64,000 nt of DNA from Hydrogenophaga pseudoflava NBRC 102511 (GCF_001592285.1 NZ_BCWQ01000002.1:347882-411881), one strand, 5' to 3'; numbered from the stretch's first letter, positions 35,684 through 46,764 are shown. Made by a program: numbers and translations. Notes: generated by a model not told the origin, from the sequence alone.

Positions 35684-37852
35684 ATGCATGCGCCGCACCA
35701 CCACCATCACCCAGCCGCCCATTCGCAGGCGGCGGCGCCTGCGGCGCCCCTGCCGGCGGGCACGGTCTACACCTGCCCGATGCACCCCGAGATCCGCCAG
35801 CCGAACCCGGGCAACTGTCCCAAGTGCGGCATGACGCTGGAGCCGGTGATGCCGGAGGCCGAGGAACAGGACAACCCGGAACTCGCGGACTTCCAGCGCC
35901 GGTTCTGGGCCACCTTGCCGCTCACGGTGGTGGTTGCGGTGCTGGCGATGGCGGGGCACCGCCTGGGCTGGTTCGACATGGCGGTGCAGAGCTGGATCGA
36001 ACTGGTGTTGTCGGTGCCCATCGTCCTGTGGGCGGGCTGGCCCTTCTTCATGCGGGCCTGGCAGTCGGTGGTGCACCGAAGCCCCAACATGTGGACCCTG
36101 ATCGGCCTGGGCACCGGGGCCGCGTTCGTCTACAGCGTCGCAGCCACAGTCGCACCGCAGGCCTTCCCTGCCTCGTTCCAGTCCATGGGGCGGGTGGCGG
36201 TGTACTTCGAAGCGGCGGCGGTGATCATCTCGCTCACGCTGCTGGGGCAGGTGCTGGAGCTCAAGGCCCGCTCCCAGACCTCGGCCGCCATCCGTTCCCT
36301 GCTGGGGCTGGCACCCAAGACCGCGCGCCGCATCGGCGTTGACGGGAGCGAAGAGGACGTGCCGCTGGCGCATGTGCACGTCGGCGACCTGCTGCGGGTG
36401 CGCCCGGGCGAAAAGGTGCCGGTGGACGGCGTGGTGGTGGAGGGCCGCAGCGCCGTCGACGAATCCATGCTCACCGGCGAACCGCTGCCGGTCGGCAAAC
36501 AGGTGGGCGACCCGCTGATCGGCGCCACGCTCAACACCAGCGGGGCGCTGGTGATGCGGTCGGAGCGCGTGGGATCGGCCACCGTGCTGTCCCAGATCGT
36601 GCAGATGGTGGCCATGGCCCAGCGCTCCCGGGCGCCCATGCAGCGCATGGCAGACCAGGTGGCGGGCACCTTCGTGGTGGCGGTGGTCGGCATCGCGGTG
36701 CTCACCTTCCTGGGCTGGGGCTGGCTGGGCCCGGAGCCGAGCTGGGTCTACGCGCTGATCAATGCGGTGGCGGTGCTCATCATCGCCTGCCCCTGTGCGC
36801 TGGGTCTGGCCACACCGATGTCGATCATGGTGGCCACCGGCCGCGGCGCCGGCCACGGCGTGCTGTTCCGCGACGCCGCCGCCATCGAGAACCTGCGCAA
36901 GGTCGACACCCTGATCGTGGACAAGACCGGCACCCTGACGGAAGGCAAGCCCAGGTTCGAGCGCGCCTTGGGCGTGGCGGGCCACTCCGACACCGAGGTG
37001 TTGCGGCTGGCGGCCAGCCTGGACCAGGGCAGCGAACACCCCCTGGCAGCGGCCATCGTGGCAGCGGCCAGGCAGCAGGGGCTGGTGCTGGAAAAGCCTG
37101 CGCAGTTCGACTCGGCGTCGGGCATTGGCGTGCACGGGGTGCTGGGCGGGCGGGTGCTGGCACTGGGCAACACGGTCCTGATGGACCAGCAGGGTGTGGA
37201 CACCACGGAGCTCTCGAACGAGGCCGAGTTGCTGCGCGGTCAGGGTGCGAGCGTGATGTACCTGGCCGTGGACCGGCAACTGGCGGGCCTGCTGGCGGTG
37301 TCCGACCCGGTCAAGCCGACCACCGCCGAGGCCCTGGCGTCGCTGCGCCGCGCGCACATCCGCGTGGTGATGGCCACCGGCGATGGCCTGACCACGGCGC
37401 ACGCGGTGGGCCAGCGCCTGGGCATCGACGAGGTGCACGGCGAGGTGCAGCCGGCCGACAAGCTCCGGCTCGTGGAACGGTTGCAGGCCGAGGGCCGCGT
37501 GGTGGCCATGGCGGGGGACGGCATCAACGACGCCCCGGCACTGGCGCGCGCCGATGTGGGTATCGCCATGGGCACCGGCACCGACGTGGCGATGAACAGC
37601 GCCCAGCTCACGCTGGTGAAGGGGGATCTGCGCGGCATCGCCACCGCGCGCGAACTCTCGGTGGCCACCGTGGCCAACATGAAACAGAACCTGGGCTTCG
37701 CCTTCGTCTACAACGCGCTGGGCATTCCGTTGGCCGCCGGGCTGCTGTATCCGTTCACCGGCTGGCTGCTCTCGCCGATGATCGCCGCGCTGGCCATGAG
37801 CCTGAGCTCGGTGTCCGTCATCGGCAATGCGCTGCGCCTGCGGAGCCAGTAG
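35684..37852 (+). CDS. copA: Copper-translocating P1B-type ATPase (CopA family)
   Basis: 722 residues. There is no HMA domain; the N-terminus is a His-rich leader ([13 protein letters not shown]) and a heavy-metal-binding motif [22 protein letters not shown]. The core has eight predicted helices, the actuator TGE ([11 protein letters not shown]), the transport motif CPC at residues 369-371 ([10 protein letters not shown]), DKTGT near residue 413, the HP (SEHPLAAAI) and GDGIND. CPC plus the missing HMA domain fit Cu+/Ag+ exporters of the SilP/CopA2 kind. GGAG precedes the ATG. Its last 35 bp overlap the convergent hemerythrin gene. Confidence 0.93.
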   Translation: MHAPHHHHHPAAHSQAAAPAAPLPAGTVYTCPMHPEIRQPNPGNCPKCGMTLEPVMPEAEEQDNPELADFQRRFWATLPLTVVVAVLAMAGHRLGWFDMAVQSWIELVLSVPIVLWAGWPFFMRAWQSVVHRSPNMWTLIGLGTGAAFVYSVAATVAPQAFPASFQSMGRVAVYFEAAAVIISLTLLGQVLELKARSQTSAAIRSLLGLAPKTARRIGVDGSEEDVPLAHVHVGDLLRVRPGEKVPVDGVVVEGRSAVDESMLTGEPLPVGKQVGDPLIGATLNTSGALVMRSERVGSATVLSQIVQMVAMAQRSRAPMQRMADQVAGTFVVAVVGIAVLTFLGWGWLGPEPSWVYALINAVAVLIIACPCALGLATPMSIMVATGRGAGHGVLFRDAAAIENLRKVDTLIVDKTGTLTEGKPRFERALGVAGHSDTEVLRLAASLDQGSEHPLAAAIVAAARQQGLVLEKPAQFDSASGIGVHGVLGGRVLALGNTVLMDQQGVDTTELSNEAELLRGQGASVMYLAVDRQLAGLLAVSDPVKPTTAEALASLRRAHIRVVMATGDGLTTAHAVGQRLGIDEVHGEVQPADKLRLVERLQAEGRVVAMAGDGINDAPALARADVGIAMGTGTDVAMNSAQLTLVKGDLRGIATARELSVATVANMKQNLGFAFVYNALGIPLAAGLLYPFTGWLLSPMIAALAMSLSSVSVIGNALRLRSQ

Positions 37853-38258
37853 ACACCTCGATGCGCGGATAGAAGTCGCGGTTCTCGCGCTGCATGCGCT
37901 CGTGCACCATGCGCAGCACGCGGTTGGCATCGTCGCGGAAGCCCTGCTCGTCGCTGCGAACGCTCTCGGGCCGGTTCCAGCGACGGGCGAAGGCGTCGTA
38001 GGCCTGGGCAATCGGGCCCATGTCCTCCTGGTACTGCTGGCCCATGCGCGCCAGCTCGGGGTTGCCTCCACGCCGCAGGGCCGGGTACAGCGCCTGGTCT
38101 TCGACGGCCAGGTGCAGCTTGATGGTGGAGCTCATGCTGACGACGAGCCTTGCGATGTCGGCGGCGTTCTGCGCCACCCCCGCCTGCGCGAGCGTCCGAA
38201 GGGCCGATATGGCGCCGATGATGTCCTGGTGCTGGTGTTTGAGTTTGTCGATGTTCAT
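37818..38258 (-). CDS. Hemerythrin-domain protein
   Basis: 146 residues. Hemerythrin HHE pattern: [13 protein letters not shown] (His), [16 protein letters not shown] (HxxxE) and [16 protein letters not shown] (HxxxE-like) give the diiron ligands. The ATG at 38258 overlaps the nsrR stop (ATGA), so the two are coupled. Likely binds O2 or NO, or helps repair iron centres under nitrosative stress. The 3' end overlaps the convergent copA gene by 35 bp, an unusual tail-to-tail overlap that fixes the C-terminus of both. Confidence 0.9.
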   Translation of the reverse strand: MNIDKLKHQHQDIIGAISALRTLAQAGVAQNAADIARLVVSMSSTIKLHLAVEDQALYPALRRGGNPELARMGQQYQEDMGPIAQAYDAFARRWNRPESVRSDEQGFRDDANRVLRMVHERMQRENRDFYPRIEVSTGSAGAAHCR

Positions 38259-38758
38259 GGAAGGCTCCGTGGAATAACAGGTGTTGCTTTGCCCGTGGGC
38301 TTTCGAAGGCTTCGGGGCGCCGCCACCGGCACAGCCGTCGCGGTGCCCCGCGGCGATGCGGGCGCCACGAGGTCGGCCAGGGTCGTGCCATCGAGTTCCC
38401 TGAGGTAGGCCCCCAGCGCGGCGTTGAACAAGCCCTTCAGGCGGCAGGTCGGTGACAGCGTGCACTGGTTGGAACCCGGGTCGAAACACTCGACCAGGCG
38501 GAAGTCGGTCTCCGAGGCGCGCACCACATCCCCGATGCGCACCGTGGCCGGATCTTTCAGCAGGCGCAGTCCGCCACCGCGACCGCGCGTGGTTTCCAGC
38601 ACGCCCTGTCGACCGAGGTCGGTGACGATCTTCATCAGGTGGTTTCTGGACACCCTGTGGTGTTCGGCCAGCTCGCTGATGGTCACCATCTGGTGCGGGC
38701 GGGCCGCGCAATACATCAGCACGCGCAAGGTGTAGTCGGTGTACTCGGCAAGTCGCAT
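38255..38758 (-). CDS. nsrR: NsrR, NO-sensing Rrf2-family repressor
   Basis: 167 residues. The start MRLAEYTDYTLRVLMYCA and the wHTH block (ISELAEHHRVSRNHLMKIVTDLGRQG) are typical of NsrR. Three Cys for the Fe-S cluster are seen in VECFDPGSNQCTLSPTC. The C-terminal tail after about residue 135 is longer than usual and Arg/Pro/Ala-rich. NsrR represses NO-response genes and is inactivated when NO hits its cluster. Neighbouring hemerythrin and nnrS agree. A matching box lies at 38811-38833. Confidence 0.92.
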   Translation of the reverse strand: MRLAEYTDYTLRVLMYCAARPHQMVTISELAEHHRVSRNHLMKIVTDLGRQGVLETTRGRGGGLRLLKDPATVRIGDVVRASETDFRLVECFDPGSNQCTLSPTCRLKGLFNAALGAYLRELDGTTLADLVAPASPRGTATAVPVAAPRSLRKPTGKATPVIPRSLP

Positions 38759-38810
38759 GGAAGCCCCTAAAGAGGTACCAAGTATATTTCTTTAAAGGCC
38801 GTTTGGGTTT

Positions 38811-38833
38811 AATATTCATTTCACATGCTTCTT
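38811..38833. promoter_or_regulatory. Putative NsrR box upstream of nnrS
   Basis: The arms AATATTCATTT and ACATGCTTCTT, separated by one base, match the published E. coli NsrR consensus (AAGATGCATTT-N-AAATGCATCTT) at 18 of 22 positions by eye. The box lies between divergent nsrR and nnrS and could control both. An AT-rich stretch with AAGTATATTT at 38780 may hold a further half-site. Confidence 0.6.
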
Positions 38834-38880
38834 ATGAGGTCTTTGCAGCGGCCCGACAGCTTCTGCAACGTCCCCCCACC

Positions 38881-40098
38881 ATGACCACCCTGCCCTTGCA
38901 CGCATCCCCGTCCGAACCTCCTGCCGCGCCACAGCCTCGGGGCTGGCCGCTGCTGAGGCTCGGATTCCGGCCCTTCTACCTGGGCGCTGCGGTGTTCGCG
39001 CTGCTCGCGATCCCGCTGTGGGTGGCGCTGTTCCTGGGCCAGTGGAACCTCACGATGGCGCTGCCCCCGCTGCTGTGGCACGCGCACGACATGCTGTTCG
39101 GCTTTGCGATCGCGGTCATCCTGGGCTTCCTGCTGACCGCGGTCAAAGCCTGGACCGGGCTGGCCACGCCGCGCGGCGCCTTCCTGGGTGCCCTGGCCCT
39201 GTTGTGGCTGGCGGCCCGGGTGGCCGCCGTGACCGGGCCCTACACGCTGTATGCCGTGCTGGACCTGGCGCTGCTGCCCCTGGTGGCCGCGGTGCTCACC
39301 CGCCTGCTGCTGCGCGCGCGCAACCGGCGCAACCTGCCGCTGGCGGGCATGCTGATGCTGCTCGCGCTGGCCAACGGCGTCTTTCACCTGGGCGTGACCG
39401 GTGTCCTGGAGATTTCTCCGCTGGTCCCTCTGCACGCCGCACTGGCGCTGATCGTGATGATCGAGTGCGTGATCGCGGGCCGGGTGATTCCGGCCTTCAC
39501 CATGAGCGCGACGCCGGGTCTGAAACTCCAGGTGCGCGCACCGGTGGAGCGCGCCGCGATGGCGCTCACCGCGCTGGGCTTGCTGCTGTGGGTTTTCGCA
39601 CCCGCCGCCGCAGGCTGGAACCTGGTCGGTGGCCTGGCCCTTCTGTTCGCTGCGCTGGCCCAGGTGGTGCGGCTGCTGCAGTGGCGGCCTGCGATCACAA
39701 GGCACCGCCCGATCCTCTGGATCCTGCACCTGTCGCACGCCTGGATCCCCTTCGGGCTGGCCTTGCTGGCAGCGGCCCGGTTCGGCTGGATCGGCGTGTC
39801 GGCCGGCGTGCATGCGCTGGCCATCGGAGCCACCGCCGGTCTCATCATCGGCATGATCACCCGCACCGCCCGCGGCCACACCGGGCGCGCACTGCAGGTG
39901 TCCCGCCCGGAGACCACGGCCTATGTGCTCGTCATGTTGGCGGCCGCCGTCCGCGTGCTGCTGCCGCTGGCCCTGCCGACGTGGCTGCCCATGGCCCTGG
40001 TGCTGTCTGCCGCCGGCTGGTCGGTGGCGTTTGCGATCTACCTCTTTATCTACACGCCCTGGCTGCTCAAGACGCGCTTCGACGGCAAGGACGGCTGA
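38881..40098 (+). CDS. nnrS: NnrS family membrane protein
   Basis: 405 residues with about 12 hydrophobic segments. Family landmarks are LRLGFRPFYLGAAVFALLAI, LLWHAHDMLFGFAIAVILGFLLTAV, IECVIAGRVIPAFT and LIIGMITRTARGHTGR. NnrS is a haem/copper-containing inner-membrane protein that reduces NO toxicity and is typically NsrR- or NNR-controlled. The ATG at 38881 lacks a clear Shine-Dalgarno; upstream in-frame codons would overlap the NsrR box. It is followed by DUF2249 and ferredoxin genes in one operon. Confidence 0.92.
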   Translation: MTTLPLHASPSEPPAAPQPRGWPLLRLGFRPFYLGAAVFALLAIPLWVALFLGQWNLTMALPPLLWHAHDMLFGFAIAVILGFLLTAVKAWTGLATPRGAFLGALALLWLAARVAAVTGPYTLYAVLDLALLPLVAAVLTRLLLRARNRRNLPLAGMLMLLALANGVFHLGVTGVLEISPLVPLHAALALIVMIECVIAGRVIPAFTMSATPGLKLQVRAPVERAAMALTALGLLLWVFAPAAAGWNLVGGLALLFAALAQVVRLLQWRPAITRHRPILWILHLSHAWIPFGLALLAAARFGWIGVSAGVHALAIGATAGLIIGMITRTARGHTGRALQVSRPETTAYVLVMLAAAVRVLLPLALPTWLPMALVLSAAGWSVAFAIYLFIYTPWLLKTRFDGKDG

Positions 40099-40144
40099 CG
40101 CGCTTTCTCAACCCTTCCCTCTTCAACCACTCAAGGAACTGCTC

Positions 40145-40441
40145 ATGAACACCATCACCGCTCCCACCCCCACCGTCGACCTGCGCAGCATTGCGCCGCG
40201 CGAACGCCACTCGCTGGTGTTCTCCACCTTCAAGGCCCTGCCACCCGGCGCGGCCATGGAGCTCATCAACGACCACAACCCGCAGCCGCTGCGCGGGCAG
40301 TTCGAGAGCGGCCTCTATGGCGCCTTCAGCTGGACCATGCTGGAAAGCGGCCCTGAACAGTGGCGCGTGCAGATCGCCAAACCGGCCGACAGCCAGCCTG
40401 TGCACGGGGTGGATTCCTGCTGCGGCTCGTGCGGCGGCTGA
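40145..40441 (+). CDS. DUF2249-domain protein with Cys-rich tail
   Basis: 98 residues. Landmarks [36 protein letters not shown] and [23 protein letters not shown] match DUF2249, a small fold found with NO-stress and denitrification genes. The tail [10 protein letters not shown] holds three Cys and may bind a metal or cluster. AAGGAA precedes the ATG. It lies between nnrS and the ferredoxin gene. Precise function is unknown. Confidence 0.88.
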   Translation: MNTITAPTPTVDLRSIAPRERHSLVFSTFKALPPGAAMELINDHNPQPLRGQFESGLYGAFSWTMLESGPEQWRVQIAKPADSQPVHGVDSCCGSCGG

Positions 40442-40454
40442 CCGGGAGCCAACC

Positions 40455-40778
40455 ATGACCTTTGTGGTGACCGAATCGTGCATCCGGTGCAAGTACACCG
40501 ACTGCGTCGATGTCTGTCCGGTGGACGCATTCCGGGAAGGACCGAACTTCCTGGTGATCGATCCCAACGACTGCATCGACTGCGCGGTCTGTGTCCCGGA
40601 GTGCCCTGTCTCGGCGATCTACGCCGAAGAAGACGTTCCCAACGACCAGCGGGACTTCACACCGCTCAACGCCGAGCTGGCGCGCGTGTGGAAGCCGATC
40701 ACACGGACCAAGCCGGCGCTGCCCGACGCCGACACCTGGAGCACGGTCCAGGACAAACGCGACCAGCTCGAACGCTGA
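40455..40778 (+). CDS. fdxA: Seven-iron ferredoxin (FdxA type)
   Basis: 107 residues. Start [24 protein letters not shown] gives the [3Fe-4S] Cys set, followed by [16 protein letters not shown] for the [4Fe-4S] cluster; the long C-terminal arm ([29 protein letters not shown]) is typical of FdxA. Electron carrier of the cytosol. Starts 14 bp after the DUF2249 gene. A bidirectional hairpin follows the stop. Confidence 0.95.
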   Translation: MTFVVTESCIRCKYTDCVDVCPVDAFREGPNFLVIDPNDCIDCAVCVPECPVSAIYAEEDVPNDQRDFTPLNAELARVWKPITRTKPALPDADTWSTVQDKRDQLER

Positions 40779-40782
40779 ATCC

Positions 40783-40828
40783 GCCCGGCCCGGATGGGCG
40801 GGCTCTGTGCCCGCGATCCGGGCCGGGC
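40783..40828. terminator. Bidirectional terminator-like hairpin between fdxA and sufT
   Basis: A 13-bp perfect stem (GCCCGGCCCGGAT with ATCCGGGCCGGGC) around a loop that itself can pair GGGC with GCCC. It lies between the convergent fdxA and sufT stop codons. It has no long T-run, so it may act by strong pausing or block read-through. Confidence 0.6.
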
Positions 40829-40832
40829 TGTG

Positions 40833-41378
40833 TCACAAGCCCAGTGACAGCATCGCGGCTTCGGACATGCGGGAGCGGTCCCAGGGCGGATCGAACACGA
40901 ACTCCAGGTCGACATCGGCCACCTGGGGCAAGGCCAGCAGCTTTTCGTGGATCTCGTCCACCAGCATGTCGCCCATGCCGCAGCCGGGCGCCGTCAAGGT
41001 CATCCTGATCGACACCTTGAACCCGTCGCCGTCCGTTGGCAGCACGTCGCACCCATAGACCAGACCGAGCTCGACGATGTCGACCGGAATCTCCGGGTCG
41101 TAGCAGGTCTTGAGCGTCTGCCAGACCTGTGCCCGCACACCCTCAGACCCCTCCACGTCCGCCAGCACCGGCGCCACAGGCACCGGCTTGCCGATGGCGT
41201 CGGCATCGGCACCCGCCAGGCGCATCAGCTGGCCGTCCACCAGCAGGGTGAACGCCGCGCCCAGCGCCTGGGTGATCTGCACCAGTGTGCCGGCCGTCAG
41301 TTCCGCGGGGGTTCCGTCGGGCACGCAGGTCACCGCCACCGTGCGCGTGACCACCGCCCGTTCGCGGGGCGCGCTCAT
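40833..41378 (-). CDS. sufT: SufT, Fe-S cluster maturation factor (DUF59/MIP18 family)
   Basis: 181 residues. The C-terminal DUF59 domain shows TCYDPEIPVDIVELGLVYG, IRMTLTAPGCGMGDMLVDEI and the FDPPWDRSRMSEAA end. The N-terminal 80 residues (TRTVAVTCVPDGTPAELTAGTLVQITQALG) are the usual SufT extension. SufT helps deliver clusters when demand is high. The ATG overlaps the sufU stop (ATGA). Last gene of the suf operon. Confidence 0.92.
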   Translation of the reverse strand: MSAPRERAVVTRTVAVTCVPDGTPAELTAGTLVQITQALGAAFTLLVDGQLMRLAGADADAIGKPVPVAPVLADVEGSEGVRAQVWQTLKTCYDPEIPVDIVELGLVYGCDVLPTDGDGFKVSIRMTLTAPGCGMGDMLVDEIHEKLLALPQVADVDLEFVFDPPWDRSRMSEAAMLSLGL

Positions 41379-41848
41379 GGCGTGGCCTCCGGCGCGTTGC
41401 TGGCGCTGCCGGCCTCGGCGCCCAGCGCGTGCATCAGGGCGTGCCAGCCCAGCAGCGCGCACTTGATGCGGCCGGGGTAGTGGCGCACGCCCGCCAGGCT
41501 GACCAGCTTGCCCAGGTGCGCCTCTTCGGGCGCCATCTGGCCCGTGAGCACGGCCCGAAAGCGCGCCTGCAGGGCCTGGGCCTGCGCCACCTCCTGCCCC
41601 AGAACCGCCTCGGTCATCATGGAAGCGGACGCGATGCAGATCGCGCAGCCCTGGCCCTGGAAGCGGATGTCGCCCACCCGCCCGTTGTCGACCACCAGGG
41701 CCACCTGCAGGTCGTCACCACATTGCGGGTTCTGGCCGCGCGCCTGGTGGGTCGGCGCGGCCAGCGGGCCAAAGTGGCGCGGCGCGCGCTTGTGGTCCAT
41801 CACCACCTCCTGGTAGAGGTCGAGTTCGGCGGCGGTTTCTGAAGTCAT
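41375..41848 (-). CDS. sufU: SufU/NifU-like Fe-S scaffold
   Basis: 157 residues. The conserved Cys ligands of the NifU N-terminal scaffold are seen in NPQCGDDL, GQGCAICIASASMM and GRIKCALLGWHAL; the Asp of GDD is present. It receives sulfur from SufS and holds or transfers it. No sufE or sufA gene lies in the operon, consistent with SufU acting as the sulfur relay or scaffold. ATGA overlaps at both ends with sufS and sufT. Confidence 0.93.
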   Translation of the reverse strand: MTSETAAELDLYQEVVMDHKRAPRHFGPLAAPTHQARGQNPQCGDDLQVALVVDNGRVGDIRFQGQGCAICIASASMMTEAVLGQEVAQAQALQARFRAVLTGQMAPEEAHLGKLVSLAGVRHYPGRIKCALLGWHALMHALGAEAGSASNAPEATP

Positions 41849-43101
41849 TGCAACACCTTCATGGCGTGCGCGACGCCGGCGAGCAGACGCTCCACCTCGG
41901 CGTGCGTGTTGTAGAGCGCGAACGAGGCGCGCGTGGTGGGCCCCAGGCCCAGGTGTTCGAGCAGCGGCTGGGCACAGTGGTGGCCGGTGCGCACGGCGAT
42001 GCCGCGCTGGTCCAGCAAGGTGCCGATGTCGTGCGGGTGCACGCCGTCGGCGACGAACGAGACGATGGCCGATGCGCGGCTGTGGGCCGACAGCACCGTG
42101 ATGCCGGGCAGCTCGGCCAGACCCGCCACCGCGTGTTCGCGCAGCGCGTTCAGGTGGGCGTCGATGCGATCACGCCCGACCCCGTCGATGAAGCCCGCCG
42201 CAGCGGCCATGCCGATCGCTCCCGCCACGTTGGGCGTGCCGCCTTCCAGCCGCGCCGGCAGTTCGGCAAAGCTGGCTTCGGTGGCACTGGCCCAGGCCAC
42301 CATGTCTCCGCCGTAGCGCAGGGGCTCCAGGCGTTCCAGCGCGGCTCGCCGGCCCACCAATGCGCCGGTGCCCATGGGCCCGTACATCTTGTGGCCCGAG
42401 AAGGCCATGAAGTCGCAGGCCAGCGACGACAGGTCGGGCCCGCCGTGGGCCACGGCCTGGGCCGCGTCGAGCACGGTCAGCGCGCCCGCGCCGGCGGCGA
42501 GCTGGAGCAAGTCCTCGTAGGGCGGCCGCTCACCGGTGGCGTTGGCGCAGGCGGTGAGCGCCAGCACGCGGGTGCGGGGGTTGAGCAGGCGGCGCAGGTC
42601 GGCGGCGTGCAGCCGTCCCTGGGCATCGGGCCGCAGCACGCGCAGCGCGGCCCCGGTGCGCCGCGCCGCCTGCTGCCAGGGCACGAGGTTGGCGTGGTGT
42701 TCCAGGCCGCTGACCACGATCTCGTCGCCCGCCTGCAGCCAGGCCGACCGCATGCCGCGGGTGGAGAGCCCATGGGCCACCATGTTCAGCGCATCGGTGG
42801 TGCCCGAGGTGAACACCAGCTCGTGGTCTGCGCCCGCGCCGACGAAGCGTTTGAGCGTGCTGCGCGCGTGCTCGAACGCATCGGTGGCGCGCTGGCTCAG
42901 CACGTGCACGCCGCGGTGGATGTTGGCCCGGTCGTGCTGCTCGAAGGCGCGCATCGCGTCCTGCACCGGCAGGGCCATCTGGGTGGTGGCCGCGTTGTCG
43001 AGGTAGGCCAGCTCCGCGCCGTGGATGCGCTGCGCGAGCACCGGGAACTGCGTGCGCACGGTATCGGGCGCGAGAGGATCGATCAAAAAGGCGTCACCCA
43101 T
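41845..43101 (-). CDS. sufS: SufS cysteine desulfurase
   Basis: 418 residues, group II desulfurase. Landmarks: LAYLDNAATTQMALPV, GLEHHANLVPWQ, PLP lysine in SGHKMYGPMGTG, and the catalytic Cys in RTGHHCAQPLLEH. It removes S from cysteine to give persulfide for SufU. Its ATG at 43101 lies 8 bp inside the end of sufD. The frame extends upstream within sufD, but that is a shadow. Confidence 0.95.
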   Translation of the reverse strand: MGDAFLIDPLAPDTVRTQFPVLAQRIHGAELAYLDNAATTQMALPVQDAMRAFEQHDRANIHRGVHVLSQRATDAFEHARSTLKRFVGAGADHELVFTSGTTDALNMVAHGLSTRGMRSAWLQAGDEIVVSGLEHHANLVPWQQAARRTGAALRVLRPDAQGRLHAADLRRLLNPRTRVLALTACANATGERPPYEDLLQLAAGAGALTVLDAAQAVAHGGPDLSSLACDFMAFSGHKMYGPMGTGALVGRRAALERLEPLRYGGDMVAWASATEASFAELPARLEGGTPNVAGAIGMAAAAGFIDGVGRDRIDAHLNALREHAVAGLAELPGITVLSAHSRASAIVSFVADGVHPHDIGTLLDQRGIAVRTGHHCAQPLLEHLGLGPTTRASFALYNTHAEVERLLAGVAHAMKVLQ

Positions 43102-44398
43102 GTGCGGCCTCCGGCTGGGCCATGGGGGCGGCGGGGTCGCCACCCAGGTGCTGGGCCACCACCTCGCGCAGCAGGCCCGCGAGGCCCAGCGACTCGATGA
43201 CCTGGGGATCGCCCAACGCCCGCGAGAGCAAGGCCGTGGCCATGCCTTCGATGATGAGCCCGCGCGCGCTGCGTTCGTCCAGGCCGCGCTGGCGCGCATA
43301 GAACAGCGCGTCCTCCGGCAAGGCGCCCCAGGTGGCGCCGTGGGCCGCCTGCACCTGGTCGTGGTGGATCTCCAGGTGCGGCCGCAACACCAGCCGGGGC
43401 TGGCCGCCGGTGGGCACGCCCGTCAGCCGCTGCCGCACCTCGGCGTCGGCGGCATGGGGGGCGATGCGGGTGTGGGCGTTGACCACTGCGCGCGCCGCGC
43501 CACTGGCCAGCGCCAGCGTCTCGATGGTGCTGTGGGTGCGCTCGCCGGTGTGCAGCATGCGCACCTGTTGTTCGACGTTGGCGGCGGCCGCCAGCAGCAG
43601 GCCCGCACTGTGGGCCTGGGCACGCTCGCCCGCCAGCCCAACTTCCTGGCGTTGCAGGTGGTAGCGGCCACCGGTGGCGATCAGACCCTGTTCGTAGCGC
43701 GCGCCCTGCCCCAGCTGCAGCTGCAGATGGTGGGCAACCTGGTCGGCGGCGCCGGGGCGCACGCTGCGCAGGTGCTGCAGCGTGGCGCCCGCGCCCAGGC
43801 GGATGTGGGCGTGCAGGTTCTGCACCACCGGCTGTTCGCAGGCCACCGGTTCACGGTGATGGGTTTCCACCAGCACGCAGTGCACGCCCTCCTGCACATC
43901 GATCACCAGCATCGGCGCTTCGACCGCGCTGCGTGGCTGGTGCCTCAGCTGTATCCACACCGTCTCGGCCGCACCGCGGCTGTTGGCGTGTTCACCGCCA
44001 ATGCGCAGCCGCAAGCCGCGACGGCACAGCGCGCGATGCACCCAGGTGAACGGCGCGGCGTCGTGCTGGGCGATGGTGTCGGGGGCCATCGCGCCATCGG
44101 GGTGGGTCGGCAGCGGCAGACCGGCGAACAGCTCCTGGCGCTGCGCCGGGTCGGCGGCGTCCAGCCAGCGGGCATCCACGCGACCTTGCGGCGTGTCGCC
44201 CAGCGGGTGCAGTGTCCAGCCGGCGCCGCTCAGCGGGTGGGCGTCGCAGGGGGTCGATGTGGCTTCGGGCGCCTCGCCCAGCCAGACGGCGGCCGGGGGT
44301 GGCGGCAGATGGCGAAACGCATCGGCGTTGCGGGGAACCCAGCCGGCGTCTTCCAGTCGGTGGCGGGCGGCCAGGATGTCGGCGCGTGCGGTGTCCAT
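43094..44398 (-). CDS. sufD: SufD subunit of SufBCD scaffold
   Basis: 434 residues. The SufBD beta-helix core is seen (NLHAHIRLGAGATLQHLRSVRPG, VRMLHTGERTHSTIETLALASG, LVLRPHLEIHHDQVQAAHGATWGAL, YARQRGLDERSARGLIIEGMA). The N-terminus is Ala/Pro-rich and variable, as usual for SufD. Forms SufBC2D with SufB and SufC. It begins 2 bp after the sufC stop and overlaps sufS by 8 bp. Confidence 0.93.
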   Translation of the reverse strand: MDTARADILAARHRLEDAGWVPRNADAFRHLPPPPAAVWLGEAPEATSTPCDAHPLSGAGWTLHPLGDTPQGRVDARWLDAADPAQRQELFAGLPLPTHPDGAMAPDTIAQHDAAPFTWVHRALCRRGLRLRIGGEHANSRGAAETVWIQLRHQPRSAVEAPMLVIDVQEGVHCVLVETHHREPVACEQPVVQNLHAHIRLGAGATLQHLRSVRPGAADQVAHHLQLQLGQGARYEQGLIATGGRYHLQRQEVGLAGERAQAHSAGLLLAAAANVEQQVRMLHTGERTHSTIETLALASGAARAVVNAHTRIAPHAADAEVRQRLTGVPTGGQPRLVLRPHLEIHHDQVQAAHGATWGALPEDALFYARQRGLDERSARGLIIEGMATALLSRALGDPQVIESLGLAGLLREVVAQHLGGDPAAPMAQPEAAHG

Positions 44399-44400
44399 GC

Positions 44401-45171
44401 TCAGACCTCCAGCGCGTCGGCCGTGCGCGTGAACCCGGTCCGCTCGATCTGGCGGGCCAGTTCCAGGTCGCCGGTCTCGGCGATGCAGCCCTGGTCCAGC
44501 CGCAGCACCGCGTCGGGCTGCAGCGACTCGATCAGGTGCAGGTAGTGCGACACCACCACGAAGGCCGTGCCCTGCGCCCGCAGCGACTGCACCAGCTCCA
44601 CCACCGCGCGGGTGCCATCCACGTCCATGCCCGAGTCGATCTCGTCGAGCAGCGCCAGGCGCGGCCGCAGCAGGGCCAGTTGCAGCAGTTCGTTGCGCTT
44701 GCGCTCGCCACCCGAAAAACCGTCGTTGACGGGGCGCGCCAGCATCGCCTCGGGCAGGCCCAGACGGGTGGCCGTGGCCCGCGCATCGCCCAGGAAATCG
44801 AAGGCATCCAGCGGTGCTTCGCCGCGCGCCTCGCGCACGGCGTTGAGGGCCGTGCGGATGAACAGGTTGTTCTTCACGCCCGGGATCTCGGGCGGTGCCT
44901 GGAACGAAACGAACAGCCCGGCGCGGGCGCGCGCCTCGGGGCTCATGGCCAGCAGGTCCTGGCCCGCAAAGCGGGCTTCGCCGCCGACCACGCGGTAGCG
45001 CGGATGGCCGGCCAGCGTCAGGCCCAGTGTGCTCTTGCCGCTGCCGTTGGCGCCCATGAGCACCACCAGCGCACCGGCGGGGACATCGAGCGAGATCGAC
45101 TTCAACACGTGGCGGCCGCCAACGTCAACGCGCAGATCGCGCACCTGCAACAGGGGTTCGGCATGGGTCAT
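44401..45171 (-). CDS. sufC: SufC ABC-type ATPase
   Basis: 256 residues. Walker A GANGSGKSTLG, signature FSGGERKRNELLQL, Walker B LALLDEIDSGMDVD and the H-loop VVSHYLHLIE, all as in SufC. Provides ATP hydrolysis for the SufBCD scaffold. AGGAGAG precedes the ATG at 45171; upstream extension overlaps sufB in another frame and is not real. Confidence 0.95.
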   Translation of the reverse strand: MTHAEPLLQVRDLRVDVGGRHVLKSISLDVPAGALVVLMGANGSGKSTLGLTLAGHPRYRVVGGEARFAGQDLLAMSPEARARAGLFVSFQAPPEIPGVKNNLFIRTALNAVREARGEAPLDAFDFLGDARATATRLGLPEAMLARPVNDGFSGGERKRNELLQLALLRPRLALLDEIDSGMDVDGTRAVVELVQSLRAQGTAFVVVSHYLHLIESLQPDAVLRLDQGCIAETGDLELARQIERTGFTRTADALEV

Positions 45172-45205
45172 GGTGGTTCTCTCCTGGGAAATCGGGGGGT
45201 GGGGC

Positions 45206-46660
<1,455 letters not shown>

Positions 46661-46735
46661 GGTGGGGCTCCTGCGGCGATGGGTGCAGATTCGATGCGCC
46701 ACCGAAGTGGTTTTGGTGTTGATCTGCAGCCTCTT

Positions 46736-46764
46736 TTAAAGATTCATATGATATGCATCTTTAA
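46736..46764. promoter_or_regulatory. 29-bp NsrR/Rrf2-like palindrome upstream of sufB
   Basis: Near-perfect palindrome centred on G46750: left arm TTAAAGATTCATAT and right arm ATATGCATCTTTAA, with 13 of 14 pairs matching. The core AAGATTCATAT-G-ATATGCATCTT fits the NsrR consensus form. Probably an operator for NsrR or another Rrf2 protein controlling the suf operon. Confidence 0.7.
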
